In this document: in pieces, positions 20,701 to 34,000 of the stretch
Layout: each line of letters begins with the position of its first letter
How positions within the stretch are numbered: position 1 is the stretch's first letter
Source of the DNA: Bimastos eiseni
Lineage: Eukaryota; Annelida; Clitellata; Crassiclitellata; Lumbricidae
NCBI GenBank assembly: GCA_959347315.1
Contig: OY365808.1
Location: 6,165,057-6,229,056 of the forward strand
Reading direction: 5' to 3'
Length of the DNA stretch: 64,000 nucleotides
Translations under genes and position numbers: made by a program
The notes under the pieces: model-generated
What the model was told of the DNA's origin: nothing
The model's input: the letters and a program-made list of their open reading frames with translations, nothing else
Database searches by the model: none

Positions 20701-23700
20701 ATGTTAAGTCTTCAATGTAAAAAATAAGAATAATGCCAATAATAAAAATTTTCATGTACGCTGAGCTTACAGTGTCTTAAGCACCAAAAGGTCACGGAAT
20801 GCGGTCTCCGCAATGTAGGAAATCCTATTCTGATTCAGTTTCAACGTCTGCAAGGTATCGAGTCGCCAGAACATCGACTCTGTAATGGCTGACAAGTGAT
20901 TGTGCGATAGGTCCCTAAAACAATCAGCAAATTGAATCCAATCATAACGAACTAAGTGACAATGGCTTCTTCAGTAATCAATTTAATTTGAGCAATTATG
21001 ACAATAACACATTAGAAGTCATTAGAAAAGATAAGAATATACTAAATTCAACGAAACTGGGTGATATGGTATACAAATACGTAAGCATTCATGCATGCAT
21101 TTAAATATGCATTCATACCTGGAAACCATTGCAGAAACACATAATAGGAACCCACACAACTCGAGAAAACTCAATGACAAGGCAAGAGAAATCTGTTACA
21201 AACTTTGAGCAAAAAACCCTATAAATTGATGCAAAGAGAGGGATGGGATTTCTAGAATTTCTCAATTTCTTGAAAAGAATTGTCTTCAGTTCTTTCTTTA
21301 AGTGAATAAATATAGAAATTTTGACAGATATTTTATTACAAAGTACAGGATCTGCTATCAATTTTTTATTTCATCGGCCCTGCTTAACTGAGCCTGCGTA
21401 CTGTTAAGAAATTCTTCACCCAGTCTGTTTTCCTGTTTTATTTCTGAAATTCCTGCAGAAACATCGATTTCTCCAGTCAGTAGCTGTGTTAAATCTTAAT
21501 CTAAGTGCTCACCAGTCAGCTTCCTAATTCAATTCAGACATTTGGGAAGCCTCTAACTTGCACTTATGAGAAAGAGCACAAAAAAACTCCATTCTCACCA
21601 ATAACAAAAGAAAGAAAATGATGACTTACAGTTCTTTGAGACTCTTACACGATGACCAGCTGTCTGTCTCGATCTGATTGATGACATTGTGCGCCATGGA
21701 CCTGTGAAAGAAGACAGAAGGACCATGTCATGCAGCACAGACCAAATTGAAGACCATGTCATACATCAAAGTCTTAAGTTAAAGAAGATTTAAAGTAAAC
21801 CGTCTCAACTTGCCACTACTTGTTTAACCCTTTAACGACCAGCCACAAAGGTTTTCCCATACATTTTAGTACACGCTGGGCGTTAAAGAGTTCATATATT
21901 TCCTATCCATTTGAATGTACAATTTCATATCTATTTCAACCATTTCTTCTACCATTTCCAGCATCACATTTCTTTGTCTCTGCTTCTCTACATTTTTACA
22001 TTTCTTTATCCTCATTCAAACTTAAACTTCAGACTTGTCTGTTTATCCAATATAGTTATTTCTGTTAACAAAGAGAGTCCAAATTAAAGACCAAATCATG
22101 TACCACAGACCAAATTAAGGACCAAATCATGTACCACAGACCAAATTTAGGACCAGGTCATACTACAGACCAAATTAAGGTCAGTAACATGTGTCACAGG
22201 ACACAGTCTAGCCTACATTTCTAACTCAAAATATACTCTTAACAGAAGTTCATCTATACCCATTTGATTCGGCAATTTTGAAAGACGACCTTCTTAAGCC
22301 TACGCTCCTTAGACATCTCTCTTTGACAGGTAACGATAACTCATAGAATCGCATGCATGCATGACCTTGCTCGCCTCTTATTAATCTCAGACATTAATCA
22401 GTGCCTTTGAAACATGCAAACTTGCCTCAAATCACAAAACCAAGGAGCCACTTGTGAGAATCAATCAATCATAAAAATCAATCAATCATAAAATGCTGGC
22501 AGCACTGACCAGAGAATTAACCGCAACCAACAGCACCCAGAAATCTCCGTCTTACCTCAACAGCAACTGCCATTAATATTTATGGTTCAAATGTGTCGTG
22601 AGAGAGACTATATATTATCTCCTCGATACAACGAGGAGATTTAGGTGGCCCATCACATTCAGGTTCAGTCATAAGGGGACCGTTTGGCCTGGGGTGCAAA
22701 CCCAAGGCCATAGGATTTTTAGCTGATTTTTAACCAAAACCAGTAGCTTTGCTAAAATCTGAAAATAAAGTGAGTCTCTCACAGTCTGTTCATTAAAAGT
22801 CAGACGAGACTGCTTAATTGCGAGAGAAAAATTGTTTTCTTTTGCCAGGGTGTTGGGTTGGGAGGGATCCCTCAGTAGACATCATGAAGGCTGTTACTCA
22901 GTATATATATCTCCTTCAGGTTCCAATTAATCCCTCCAGGGCTGATTGAGTAATATCCCTACTCATGTCTACTTAGAGGCCCTCACAACCCAGCACTGGC
23001 AAAAGAAAACAGTGGTATTCCATCTTACCATAATACAATATATATCATATAGCATGGCATTTACTGATATGTAAATATTTTGAATTGTAATGAATGAATA
23101 AAAGTCACATTTAATGAATAAAATGCATTCAAAAGCAGCTGGACATTCTGGTCACATTTTGTGCCTACATCCCTTTAAAGAGTCGAGACACGAATGAAAC
23201 CCAAACACTGCCTGCAAAAATGCGGAAATAATTCCAACCCAAACCCTAATGTTCGTAAAAACCATCGCGAGTGCACGCACAATTCCAACCCAAAGACAAC
23301 TAACTGCTAGAAGCACAGGCAAAAAAATTCCTACCCATCTCACGAGATAGTTTGCATTACGCAAACCAATAAGGAAGCACATTGCAATAACTCATAGGAC
23401 AGTCAACCATTTTAAATATAAGACGAGAGCAGTCCAAATAGAGACCAATTAGTTTGCACAAACAATTGGAACTAACGACAAGATGAACCAGTCGCTCAAA
23501 CGACTTCACTCATCATTGAACATGGCAAAAACAACCAGAAACGCATGAACGGTCATCACTTGACGTAGATACATCGTCGTTTATGGTCAATTTTACACCT
23601 CGATGGACATACTTGGGCAAATAATTTGGATATTACTCAACTACGTTTCATTAATTGTGGCAATTCACAGATGGACAATTACACAACAGTATCAGTCAAC

Positions 23701-25753
23701 AACACTCACAGATGCTCCAATGTCTCCAAGCCGAAGAGAAAGCCGCTGTTGATCTTGCTTAGGTTGTTGTAGTCCAGTTGTCTGCAATCAAAAATCATTG
23801 AATTTCAATCAGTGATTGAGAATCATTCAACACTTAAAGGTACCTTCAAAACTTTTATTCTCGCCACTATTGCTGCTCTGATACAGATAAGCATACCAAG
23901 TAATGTCCAGCTGTGACCAGCGAAAATGCAGAAAAACACAAAATAATTTGTGCACAATAATCATTAAAAAACGAAAAAGAGCAAGCACATAAGAGTTAGG
24001 GAAATTGGTTTTATAATCGGTTGTCAATTACCGGCTATAAGCGTTATTGGCATAATCGGCAAAAAGTGAGATTAGTACAGCTGTAAACACCACCTTTGAA
24101 TGTACGTATGTAATGCCTGAATGAAATGTATTACATGAATGTAATGTAAGGCAAATTAATGATGGACCCTAGAACACAAAATTTTAGAGACTTTGAAAAT
24201 GGCATAACTAGATAATGCATGAGAATACAAACATATATTTAAGAAGACCTCTTGAATTTCAAACCCATTCAACCCAGCTTCCAATGGACCCTAGGAATTA
24301 TTAATTTTGTCAAGACCACTTACAAGGTTTCAATCCTCGAGAGACCCCAGAAAGCCCCATCCATCAGCTCCGACAACTGGTTTCTACGAAGTCGAAGAGA
24401 CACAAGGTTTGCAAGCCCTTGAAATCGCAGGCCTTCGATCTTCCTCAGGCGGTTCTGGTTAAGTTCTCTGCACACAAAGTCATGAATAAAAATGAAAACA
24501 ATTATGTATTGCCAATAAAATCATAAGAATAAACTATTCAAATTTCTATACAGTTGTCATTTGGAGGTGCAAACAAGTAAGAGGATGATTAGCAAACTGC
24601 AGATATTTATAGCCCTATATCCAGGACAGAAAAACATTTAACAACCCTAGTAAAATCAACAATAAAACAAGTATCCTGTACACCATGATATTTAGTGAAT
24701 TTTGAAACTTTGATTGATTGATTGATTAATTGATTGATTGATATACACAGTCCTCCATTTCCAGGGCCTTATACTGCAATAACTGCAACGTAAGTTAGTC
24801 GTTCGTCCGTCATCTTGATCGTACATTAAAAAGGTGCTATGACTAATAACACACACAAATCCTGAGTTCTGGCATGTTTAAAAATAGCCCTTCTTTATCC
24901 TCAGCCGATTCAAGTAACCAAGCTTTCGACTGTACTCACAAGTACTTCAGTTTCTGCAGTCGGAGAAAAACGTTCGGGGGTAAACTAGTCAGTCGATTCT
25001 TGTTCAGTTTCAACCACTCGAGCGAAGACAGGTTGTCAAGAGCGCCACGGTCAATCGACTCGATCTTATTGTCCATCAGGAATCTAAAAGAGTTTAATAA
25101 AAGCAAATTGAAAGATGTTAATCGCACCTAGTATGACCTAATCTGGATTAATATGACCCAATAAGACCTAATATGACTGATTCAGGATCTATATGACCCT
25201 ATATGACCCTTTATGACCTAATATGACTTAGTCTGGATTAATATGACCCAATAAGACCTAATATGACCTAATACAACCTAATATGACTTAATCTGATCTG
25301 ATCTAATTGCCACGAAAAATATTAAGAATTCTCTCTCATTTGATCCAAGCAAATGTGTCTAAGAACAACAAAGGATTACTTAATCTAATAATAATAATAA
25401 TAATAATCGTTTATTGCATTCAACTGGCACACCACAGTATGATTACAAGTATAGTATGAATGGATGATTGTAAGTTATTACAAGAGCTTGATGCAACTGT
25501 ACAGCAGCCACGCAAGGCGTCGTTTACGCCCTACATCTAATTTAATCAACAAATCAATTAAACTTGATATAGCACCTAGAAATCTAACCAATGATGCCAC
25601 AAAGAATAAAATGGAAGGGCTCTAGTCAACCTCATTGGGTCGCAGGAATCCATCTTGCTTCCTACATCTCTTCATGCCTGGCCTGTGTGTTACACATTAA
25701 TCTACACCCCTCCCCAATCAAATCAAATCAAACCTTATATATATATATGTATG

Positions 25754-25810
<57 letters not shown>

Positions 25811-28029
25811 CCTAATCTCATGTACATCATTGTAGTCAACTCCTCGTATTCATATTCCGGTGTGACATGAAAACTTGCTATAGGCAATTAACAAATGAGA
25901 ATGTTTTTAATTAATAGTTGCAATCTCAACATTAATAACAGATTATTGTATTTACAAATAAACAGTAATACAAGTGGTTTTATCGAAATTGTAAATTGTA
26001 TTCTTATGTACTACATTCTGAAAATGAACTCATTATAGTTCTAAACTTAACAGTGTCTTCAAAAAAAGCACATCTCTAAATGGTTAACAGGAAAATCGTT
26101 GGGCGTCATTAGCCTCGGCAATATCCTTTTCTGACACTTGGGTAATTATATTAGTCTTTGATGGGGATAAATGACATCTCACACCGAGTTAATAGTTATG
26201 TCCATCGATGACAAAGACTGGTGACAACAATAAGCTCTTCATTGGCCTCTGCAGACATCACAGCTTCACAGAAAAAGAGCCGAAAGAGACCAACAGTGGT
26301 TAGTCTACACAAGGAATTCGGTACTGGTACAGTTTAAGGTATATCACATTGCCATAGGGTCCCACTTGAAACTGCATGTCAAAGGGCAATGACAACTCAT
26401 AAATCATAATTACTTCCTAGGCCCCGCTCTCATAAGCCATTAGACTAACATAAAATATTAGTACTTGTGACATAGGCAATCACTTTTCATCTGACAATTG
26501 ATAATCATATTGATAAGAATTAATGTTTTAACTTTGACTTAACACACAAGTCCCGAGTTGCTTTAGACCAGTGGTTTCCAACCTATTTTGACTTAGGGCC
26601 ACTTTTATTTAGTTGAGGGACATGATGGGCCCCAAGGTTAAAAATAATTACTTAAAATTTTAACAGATATTTATTCTAGAATAGAATCAGATTTACACAT
26701 GGATAAATTCAAGTTTAGGCATTTTAGATTAGTAATAAAAGTCAACGAAATATAATAATTTATAATAGTAAATAATAATTTTATTTGTTTTTGTATGCAT
26801 ATTTAATTATATCATTCCATTGGCCAGCTCAAACTACAAGTCAATTTATACCTAACCCAGTCCAGACCCATGCCTATCCTAAATCAAATCCCCCTCCACT
26901 ACCTGCTCCAGCTCAAAACCATTACCTCATAATATTTAGCCAACAAAAAGAGCAGTCCAAGGCCCCTAAGGGGTAGAGCAAGCCAAAATTTGCCCAGAAC
27001 CCCTTACCTGAACACTAAACTATTTGCGCCCCATACTTCACAATTAATCCAGCTCAAAAACCCAAACCCTTTCTCAAAAACTCCACTCTCAATACAATGC
27101 AACTGCATTTTGATATTGCCCTTCTTACAAAGTTCGCACAGATGCAATGATATGCAGAGCAAGCAGAGCAATTGTGCATGAGAAACTTGCTTAAGGTCCC
27201 TACAAAGTAATTGCTTCGGACGAGATTCGAACCCGTACTCTTCGCGTTACAGTCCAACCGCTCTAACCAATCGGCCACCGCGCCACACTAACCGATTAGA
27301 GCCCTTCAAGAGTTAAGCAGAGCACTGAAAAGGCGTTACCTAACAAGAAACAATGATACATGTAAAGCCGACCGGCTCAATTACCAGCACAGCTCAACAG
27401 CCGTTGAAGGAACCACCCTCCGCGCGACGGAACGACGGACGCGTTGAGAGGAGAAGCAGAAGAAGGCAGCCCGGTCGACTCACAGCCCCGCTACGCCCTC
27501 GATGTCTGCTTCCTCCCACTTCTTCCCCATCCCTCCCTCCCCATAACCTCTCTCCTCCCTCTCTCTTTCTCTCTCGCTCGTCTCTCCAAAAAACGCTTAA
27601 GGGACAATTTGTCAGGTACTTACAACAGCTAGTGCCATCAGCTGTTAGGCATCACGCATCGGTCGGTCGGTGGGGCGGCCTCTCGCAGCGGAGGCCGCGG
27701 CGGCCGAGGCCCTGCCTTCGTCGACCGGCTTCTCTTAACTGCTTTTCAACATCGGATCGAGTTTCCCAACAGCTGAGTACGGCCAATCATGCCTTTCAGC
27801 GAGACGTCGACTGGCGCATTCACACCGCCGTCTCCCAGCACGTGCACCCGTCCAAAGACCCCTCTGTGTAATCATTACTACATAGGAGCCCAAGAGGAGT
27901 CCCACCAGGAGGAACTCCGCCACTGTTCGCACTCTCCCTGTGCCAGTCCCAAGCCCGGATAAAGCAGGAGGGCGACGCTAATGATATCTTTAATCACACA
28001 ATGACGTTAAACTGCAACTACTAAAAAAA

Positions 28030-28071
<42 letters not shown>

Positions 28072-31000
28072 TGTTGATGACTCACAGCTGATGAAGCCCG
28101 TTGAGTCCGGACAGCGTAGCGTTGCGCAGTTGACTGATGGCGTTGTAGCTCAGATCAATAACTCGAAGATTCTCGAGGTTCCTCAGGGAAGACCCGTTGA
28201 CATGACTGATGACGTTGTGGCTCCTGAAACGGACAGAAAAACGACCGGTCCCTATAGAGAACAACACCCGCACAAACGACCCAACGACAGGGACAACTAG
28301 AGCCGCAGACACGGAGGTCTAGAAGTCGCGTCAGACGTCGCTCGAAGATTAAGAGCCAATCAGAGGAGCAGGGAGGTCATCTCGCTAGAATCAGTCCAAC
28401 CGAAAGGATCGGCATTTAGGCTCAAACGGATCTCACAGTCACCGATATTAGCATTTGTCATGGCGAGTAAATCCTACGTAGGCCCCAGGCCTATTGCCAC
28501 GCTTCGACAGATATCGGCAAATGGAAGAACCTATGAGTTAACCAGTGAAATGAAAGTATTGGCAATAAAATTTCATAGACGTCAGGAGATGAATTAGCGA
28601 CAGACAGACAGACAGACACACATATACGTAGACAAACAGGAAGACACAAACACACACACAGACATACATACACACAGACATTCAGACAGACACTCAGACA
28701 GACAGTTGAAGAGCACATAGCAGACGGAGACACAATCGGAGACAATCAATATATTAAGTTTTATCACCTTCATTTACTTGACCTTGGCAACATATATATG
28801 GGCTATAGTTATCTGACTGAGCTTCATTACAAGACATACACAGGTGGCATCATAAATAATTGTCATTAATAATTAATCAATATATATCAGGTTGAGATCA
28901 TGTAATTCTCATTCACCAATCACTAGTCAGTCCCTGGAGGTATACCTATGGCAAGGGAGACAGTCCCAGAGGGAATTGCCAGTTGGAAAGGATGATCTTG
29001 CCTCATGAGCTCATCATTCCAGCCGAGTCTGAAAGAATTTATGGATGAATGGATGGATGAATGGACGGATGGATGGATGGATGGGTGGCTGGATGGATAG
29101 ATGGGTGGCTGGAAGAAGAGATGGATGGATGAAAGGATAGATGGAAGGATGGATGGGTGGGTTGATGGATGGGTGGCTGGATGGATGGATAGATGAGTGG
29201 CTGGATGGATAGATGGGTGGCTGGAAGGAGAGATAGATGGATGAAAGGATGGATGGAAGGATGGATGAATGAATGGATAGATGGGTAGCTGGAAGGAGAG
29301 ATGGATGGAAGAAAGGATGGATGGATGGATGGATGGAAGGATGGATGGATGGAAGGATGGATGGATGGATGGGTGGCTGGATGGGTGGTGGATGGATGGC
29401 TGAGTGGCTGGATGCATGGATATATGGGTGGCTGGAAGGAGAGATGGATGGATGAAAGGATGGATGAATGGATGGATAGATGGGTAGCTGGAAGGAGAGA
29501 TGGATGGATGAAAGGAAGGATGGAAGGATGGATGGATAGATGGGTGGCTGGAAGGAGAGATGGATGGATGAATGAATGGATGGAAGGATGAATGGGTTGG
29601 CGGATGGATGGATGGGTGGCTAGATGAATAGATGGGTGGCTGGAAGGAGAGATGGATGGATGAAAGGATAAATGGAAGGATGGATGGGTGGGTGGATGGA
29701 TGGGTGGCTGGATGGATAGATGGGTGGCTGGATGGATAGATGGGTGGAAGGATGGATGGAAGGATGGATGGATGGATGGATGGAAGAATGGATGGAAAGA
29801 TGGATGGAAGGATGGATGGAAGGATGGATGGCAGGATGGATGGAAGGATGGATGGAAGGATGGATGAAAGGATGGATGGAAGGATGGATGGATGGAAGGA
29901 TAGATGGCTAGCTGGAAGGAGAGATGGATGGATGAAAGGATGGATGAAAAGATGGATGAAAGGATGGATGAAAGGATGGATGGAAGGATGGATAGATGGA
30001 AGGATGGATGGATGGATGGATGTAAGGATGGATGGATGGATGGATGGAAGGATGGATGGAAGGATGGAAGGATGGAAGGATGGATGGATGGATGGATGGA
30101 AGAATGGATGGAAAGATGGATGGAAGGATGGATGGAATGATGGATGGCAGGATGGATGGAAGGATGGATGGAGTGATGGATGGAAGGATGGATGAAAGGA
30201 TGGATGGAAGGATGGATGGATGGATGGAAGGATGGATGAATGAATGGATAGATGGCTAGCTGGAAGGAGAGATGGATGGATGAAAGGATGGATGAAAAGA
30301 TGGATGAAAGGATGGATGAAAGGATGGATGGATGGAAGGATGGATGGATGGATAGGATGGATGGATGGGTGGCTGGATGGATAGATGGGTGGCTGGAAGG
30401 AGAGATGGATGGATGAAAGGATGGATGGAAGGATGGGTGGCTGGATGGATGGATAGATGGGTGGCTGGAAGGAGAGTTTTATTGATGAAAGGATGGATGG
30501 AAAGATGGATGGGTGGCTGGATGGATAGATGGGTGGCTGGAAGGAGAGATGGATGGATGGATGAAAGGATGGATGGAAGGATGGATGGGTGGATGTATGG
30601 ATGGGTGGTTGGATAGATAGATGGGTGGTTGGATGGATAGATGGTTGGCTGGAAGGAGAGATGGATGGATGAAAGGATGGATGGAAGGATGGATGGGTGG
30701 GTGGACGGATGGATGGACGCATGAATGGAATGAGGATTGGAATTATGGGTCGATGGATAGACGGATAGATGGATGGATGGATGGATGGATGGGATAGATG
30801 GTGTTATGACTAAACTGTGGGAAGGATCATCAACTAATGGCATTAAGAAAGGCAATTAATTAAGAATTAATTAAAATTCAACTCGTAATGTAGACACAAT
30901 CATTGACTGAAATCAATAACATTCACTAACATTTTTGGTAGTCAGTGATCTTATTCACATTCCACATACTAACTAAACAACTCTTCCCTCACTCAGTCCT

Positions 31001-34000
31001 TCAGAGGAGTTCATCAGAGCGGAGTCTCTTCCACAGCTTGTTCACAATAAATACAATGCCTTCTTATTTCGGAAGGATGGAAAAGATAATGGACTACACA
31101 AATATTCTTTTACGACTCGTCATCGACGTTGGGGGACGTGATGGCCGATTGCCTTGAGTGTTTGAATTGTACCGTAGAGGGAACAGATTACATGTCTTCT
31201 GACCCGATTCCTGGGTAGGGACATTGAGCAAGTCCTTCACTAACATTTTTGGTAGTCAGTGATCTTATCCACATACTAACTAAACAACTCGTATTTTGAT
31301 AATAAGACTGCAGATCTGGTTATCATTTCGAAAACATTTCCACCTCGATTGTTTCAAAAACACAGTCTCTAGAAGTACGAGAAGAATCCTTAGCTGCTCT
31401 TAAAATGATTTAAATCTTTGTTTAAAATTGATGCTATTATTTATACCTTTTGTAAGCTACTGTGCGTTTGCTGGTAGTCTAATAAAGAATATTCTTACTT
31501 ACTTACTTACTTGCTTACTTTTCTTCCGTAAATGACACCAATTACGGTCACGCATCAAACTAGTTAGATATACATATTTGGCGTTACACATCCTCCAGCT
31601 TTATCCACATGAAGTAGCGAATTCCGACTGAAAAATTGAAACGACCTCGCGCAAACAGCTACTTCCCCGTTACTCCTCCTTGATCTCCCACAAACTTCCC
31701 TTAATATGTAACCAACCAACACTCATTTCTTGGCTGGAGCATTTACTCCAAGGATTACATGGTGCACAAGTCCAGTATCTTTTCCAGCTGTTTAAATCTG
31801 AATCCCTGTTGAGTGACGGATAAGTGACTCAGAAAAGGGCAATTATTATTATTATCATTATCATTATTGAAACATTCGTATAAACATATAACACCGGACA
31901 CTGCATGGATGGGAAATGTGTCACAGACTGACAGCATACACTGCCTTGCATTTCACCAGAGGTCTCCCCATCTCCACTCGCCCAACATACTTTCTGCTTA
32001 CTTATTTACATCTGGAAATCGTTAGAACGTCAAATGAATTACATCTCCCTGTGATTAGCAATCGATTTCTCGGCAGCAGCAGCAGGGGTGGGGCATTGCC
32101 TGTCTCTTCCCTTGAAAGCCAGAATCCATCAAATCCCTTCCCTCCCTCATTCCCCACCCTCTTGCAAATCCTGCCACAGAAAGAGGAAAATAGATCTTGC
32201 TCTATCTCTTTGTCTCTGTCAGTCAGTCTGTCTGTCTCCACCTGTCACTGTTAGTATGTCTCTCTCTTTGCCTCTCATCCTGTCCCTCTCTGTCCCTCTC
32301 TGTCACTGTCTGTCTGTCTGTCTGTCCGTCACTGTCCCTCTCTCTCTCCATCTTTCTCTCTGTCTGTCTCTGTTCGTTTGTCTGGCTGTATGTGTCTCTC
32401 TGTCTCTGTCTATATGTCTATATCTCTGTCTCCCTGTCCTCCCTCCTATCGCACGAGAGCAATGTAGACAAGGCGCAATTCACGTCACCCGTTGACGCAC
32501 CACAAGAGCCCACTGACGAGATGCGCATAAATAAGAAAGGTGTCAATTGTGAACACAAGTTATAACGCCGGTGAGCGGCATATAATAGATCATCCGAGAT
32601 AGGCACAGTGTGACGACGACGACAACGGCGGTGGGGAAGGGTAGGGTAGGGTAGGGTAGGGTAGGGTAGGGTAGGGGAGGGGAGGGTAGGGGAGGGCGGC
32701 AATAACGTTGTCAGAATGCGGCGCATTATCGATCGCATTGTTATTTGGTGTTGCCGCAGAAAATCCTCACGCAAAGGAACACCTGCATGTGAGCAGCTCT
32801 GTACAATACATCCGAGGGGCGGTCGAGGGGGACCGTCTCGGCACACCTGCCTCCCGTCGAATCATCGCTTACTGGCGGCGGCGGCAGAGGCGCATTGTTG
32901 CCTGCCAACATCGATCGACGAAATGCGTAAGAAATTCTGGCAGAGCAATGTTGGACAGGAGGAACGAAGGACGAATCGGCAGCTGTTCGTAGAGGAAGGA
33001 AAATTCCCCCAGCACAGCACTAAAGAATTTGCTGGAAAAAAACACTCGTTCGGATCTTATTGTAATTGTAATTACGACCATTCATAGAGCGCCATCGGTA
33101 GCAAGCTACTTCTAGGGTCCTTAGCTGCATCTGTGAAACTGTACAAAAAGCCATTCACTTGTAATCGTCACTAAGCAGCAAAATATATTGTAATATAAAC
33201 CTATAAACTAATCAAAGGTTCTTTGCACCAATGCCTATAACACTCACTTTTTTCCCTGGCTTTCAAGTATGTGCATATTTAGCCGCATCTTCTCCTTAAA
33301 CGATAATGATAATGACGACGATGACGATAACAATAATAAAAATAATAATTAAAAAAAAAATAATAAAAACAATAACATTAATAATAAGCTACCTTCTTCA
33401 GCGCTTGTCAGTCACGATACAACGTTTCAACGATATTGCGTTCCGTGGCTCGTTTGTGCAGCCAGATCTTGCGGAGGGATGAGTCGTTCCAGAAAACCAT
33501 ATGTCTCTCTCCGGAGATTAGTTTTATCAACCCGAGGGATCAGTATTTAACCCGGGTACCAAAAAAACTAATAATAATAAATAATTACAACAATAATAGT
33601 GAAAACTGTCAATTAGGGACTAATAAGTCTGTATTTATAAGTTTGATGGTTTACAAATAAATAAATTTTTGTTTTTAATAGCAATATTAATAATAATCCA
33701 TTAAGATGTAGATGCCATAAATTGTAAATCGTAACCTATAATTTTCGAAAAGGTTCCTCTAATGCCAACACAAAAGAAAGAAAGACAGCATAAAGGATTA
33801 AAACTATATACGAAATTGAACTGAAATGTAACAAATTCTGAAGACGTCAACAGTCTGTGTTGCTATAAGATGTCGTTAAACAGTTGAATAATAATAATCT
33901 AATGCTCAGCAGAGGCACAGCTTATTCCCAAATGCCAAGTCAAGTCAGAGGGGTTGTCCCGTGTGTCAGGTGAAGATCAAAGTCCGGGTGTCAGAGAGGA

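Noticed and set aside
27353..27871. 172-codon + frame in the CpG-rich block
   Set aside because: Low-complexity Arg/Pro/Ser composition, no domain and no related sequence that I recognise. The base composition explains it.
28923..30722. 599-codon - strand open frame rich in Pro, Ser, His and Ile
   Set aside because: Translation of the GGAT array. Frames are open on both strands, with no domain, no splice logic and no codon bias beyond the repeat.
32088..32565. Cys/Leu/Ser-rich + frames
   Set aside because: Translation of the TCTG/TCTC tract; no exon borders.
32632..32697. Interstitial telomere repeat
   Set aside because: The unit is GGGTA, not TTAGGG.
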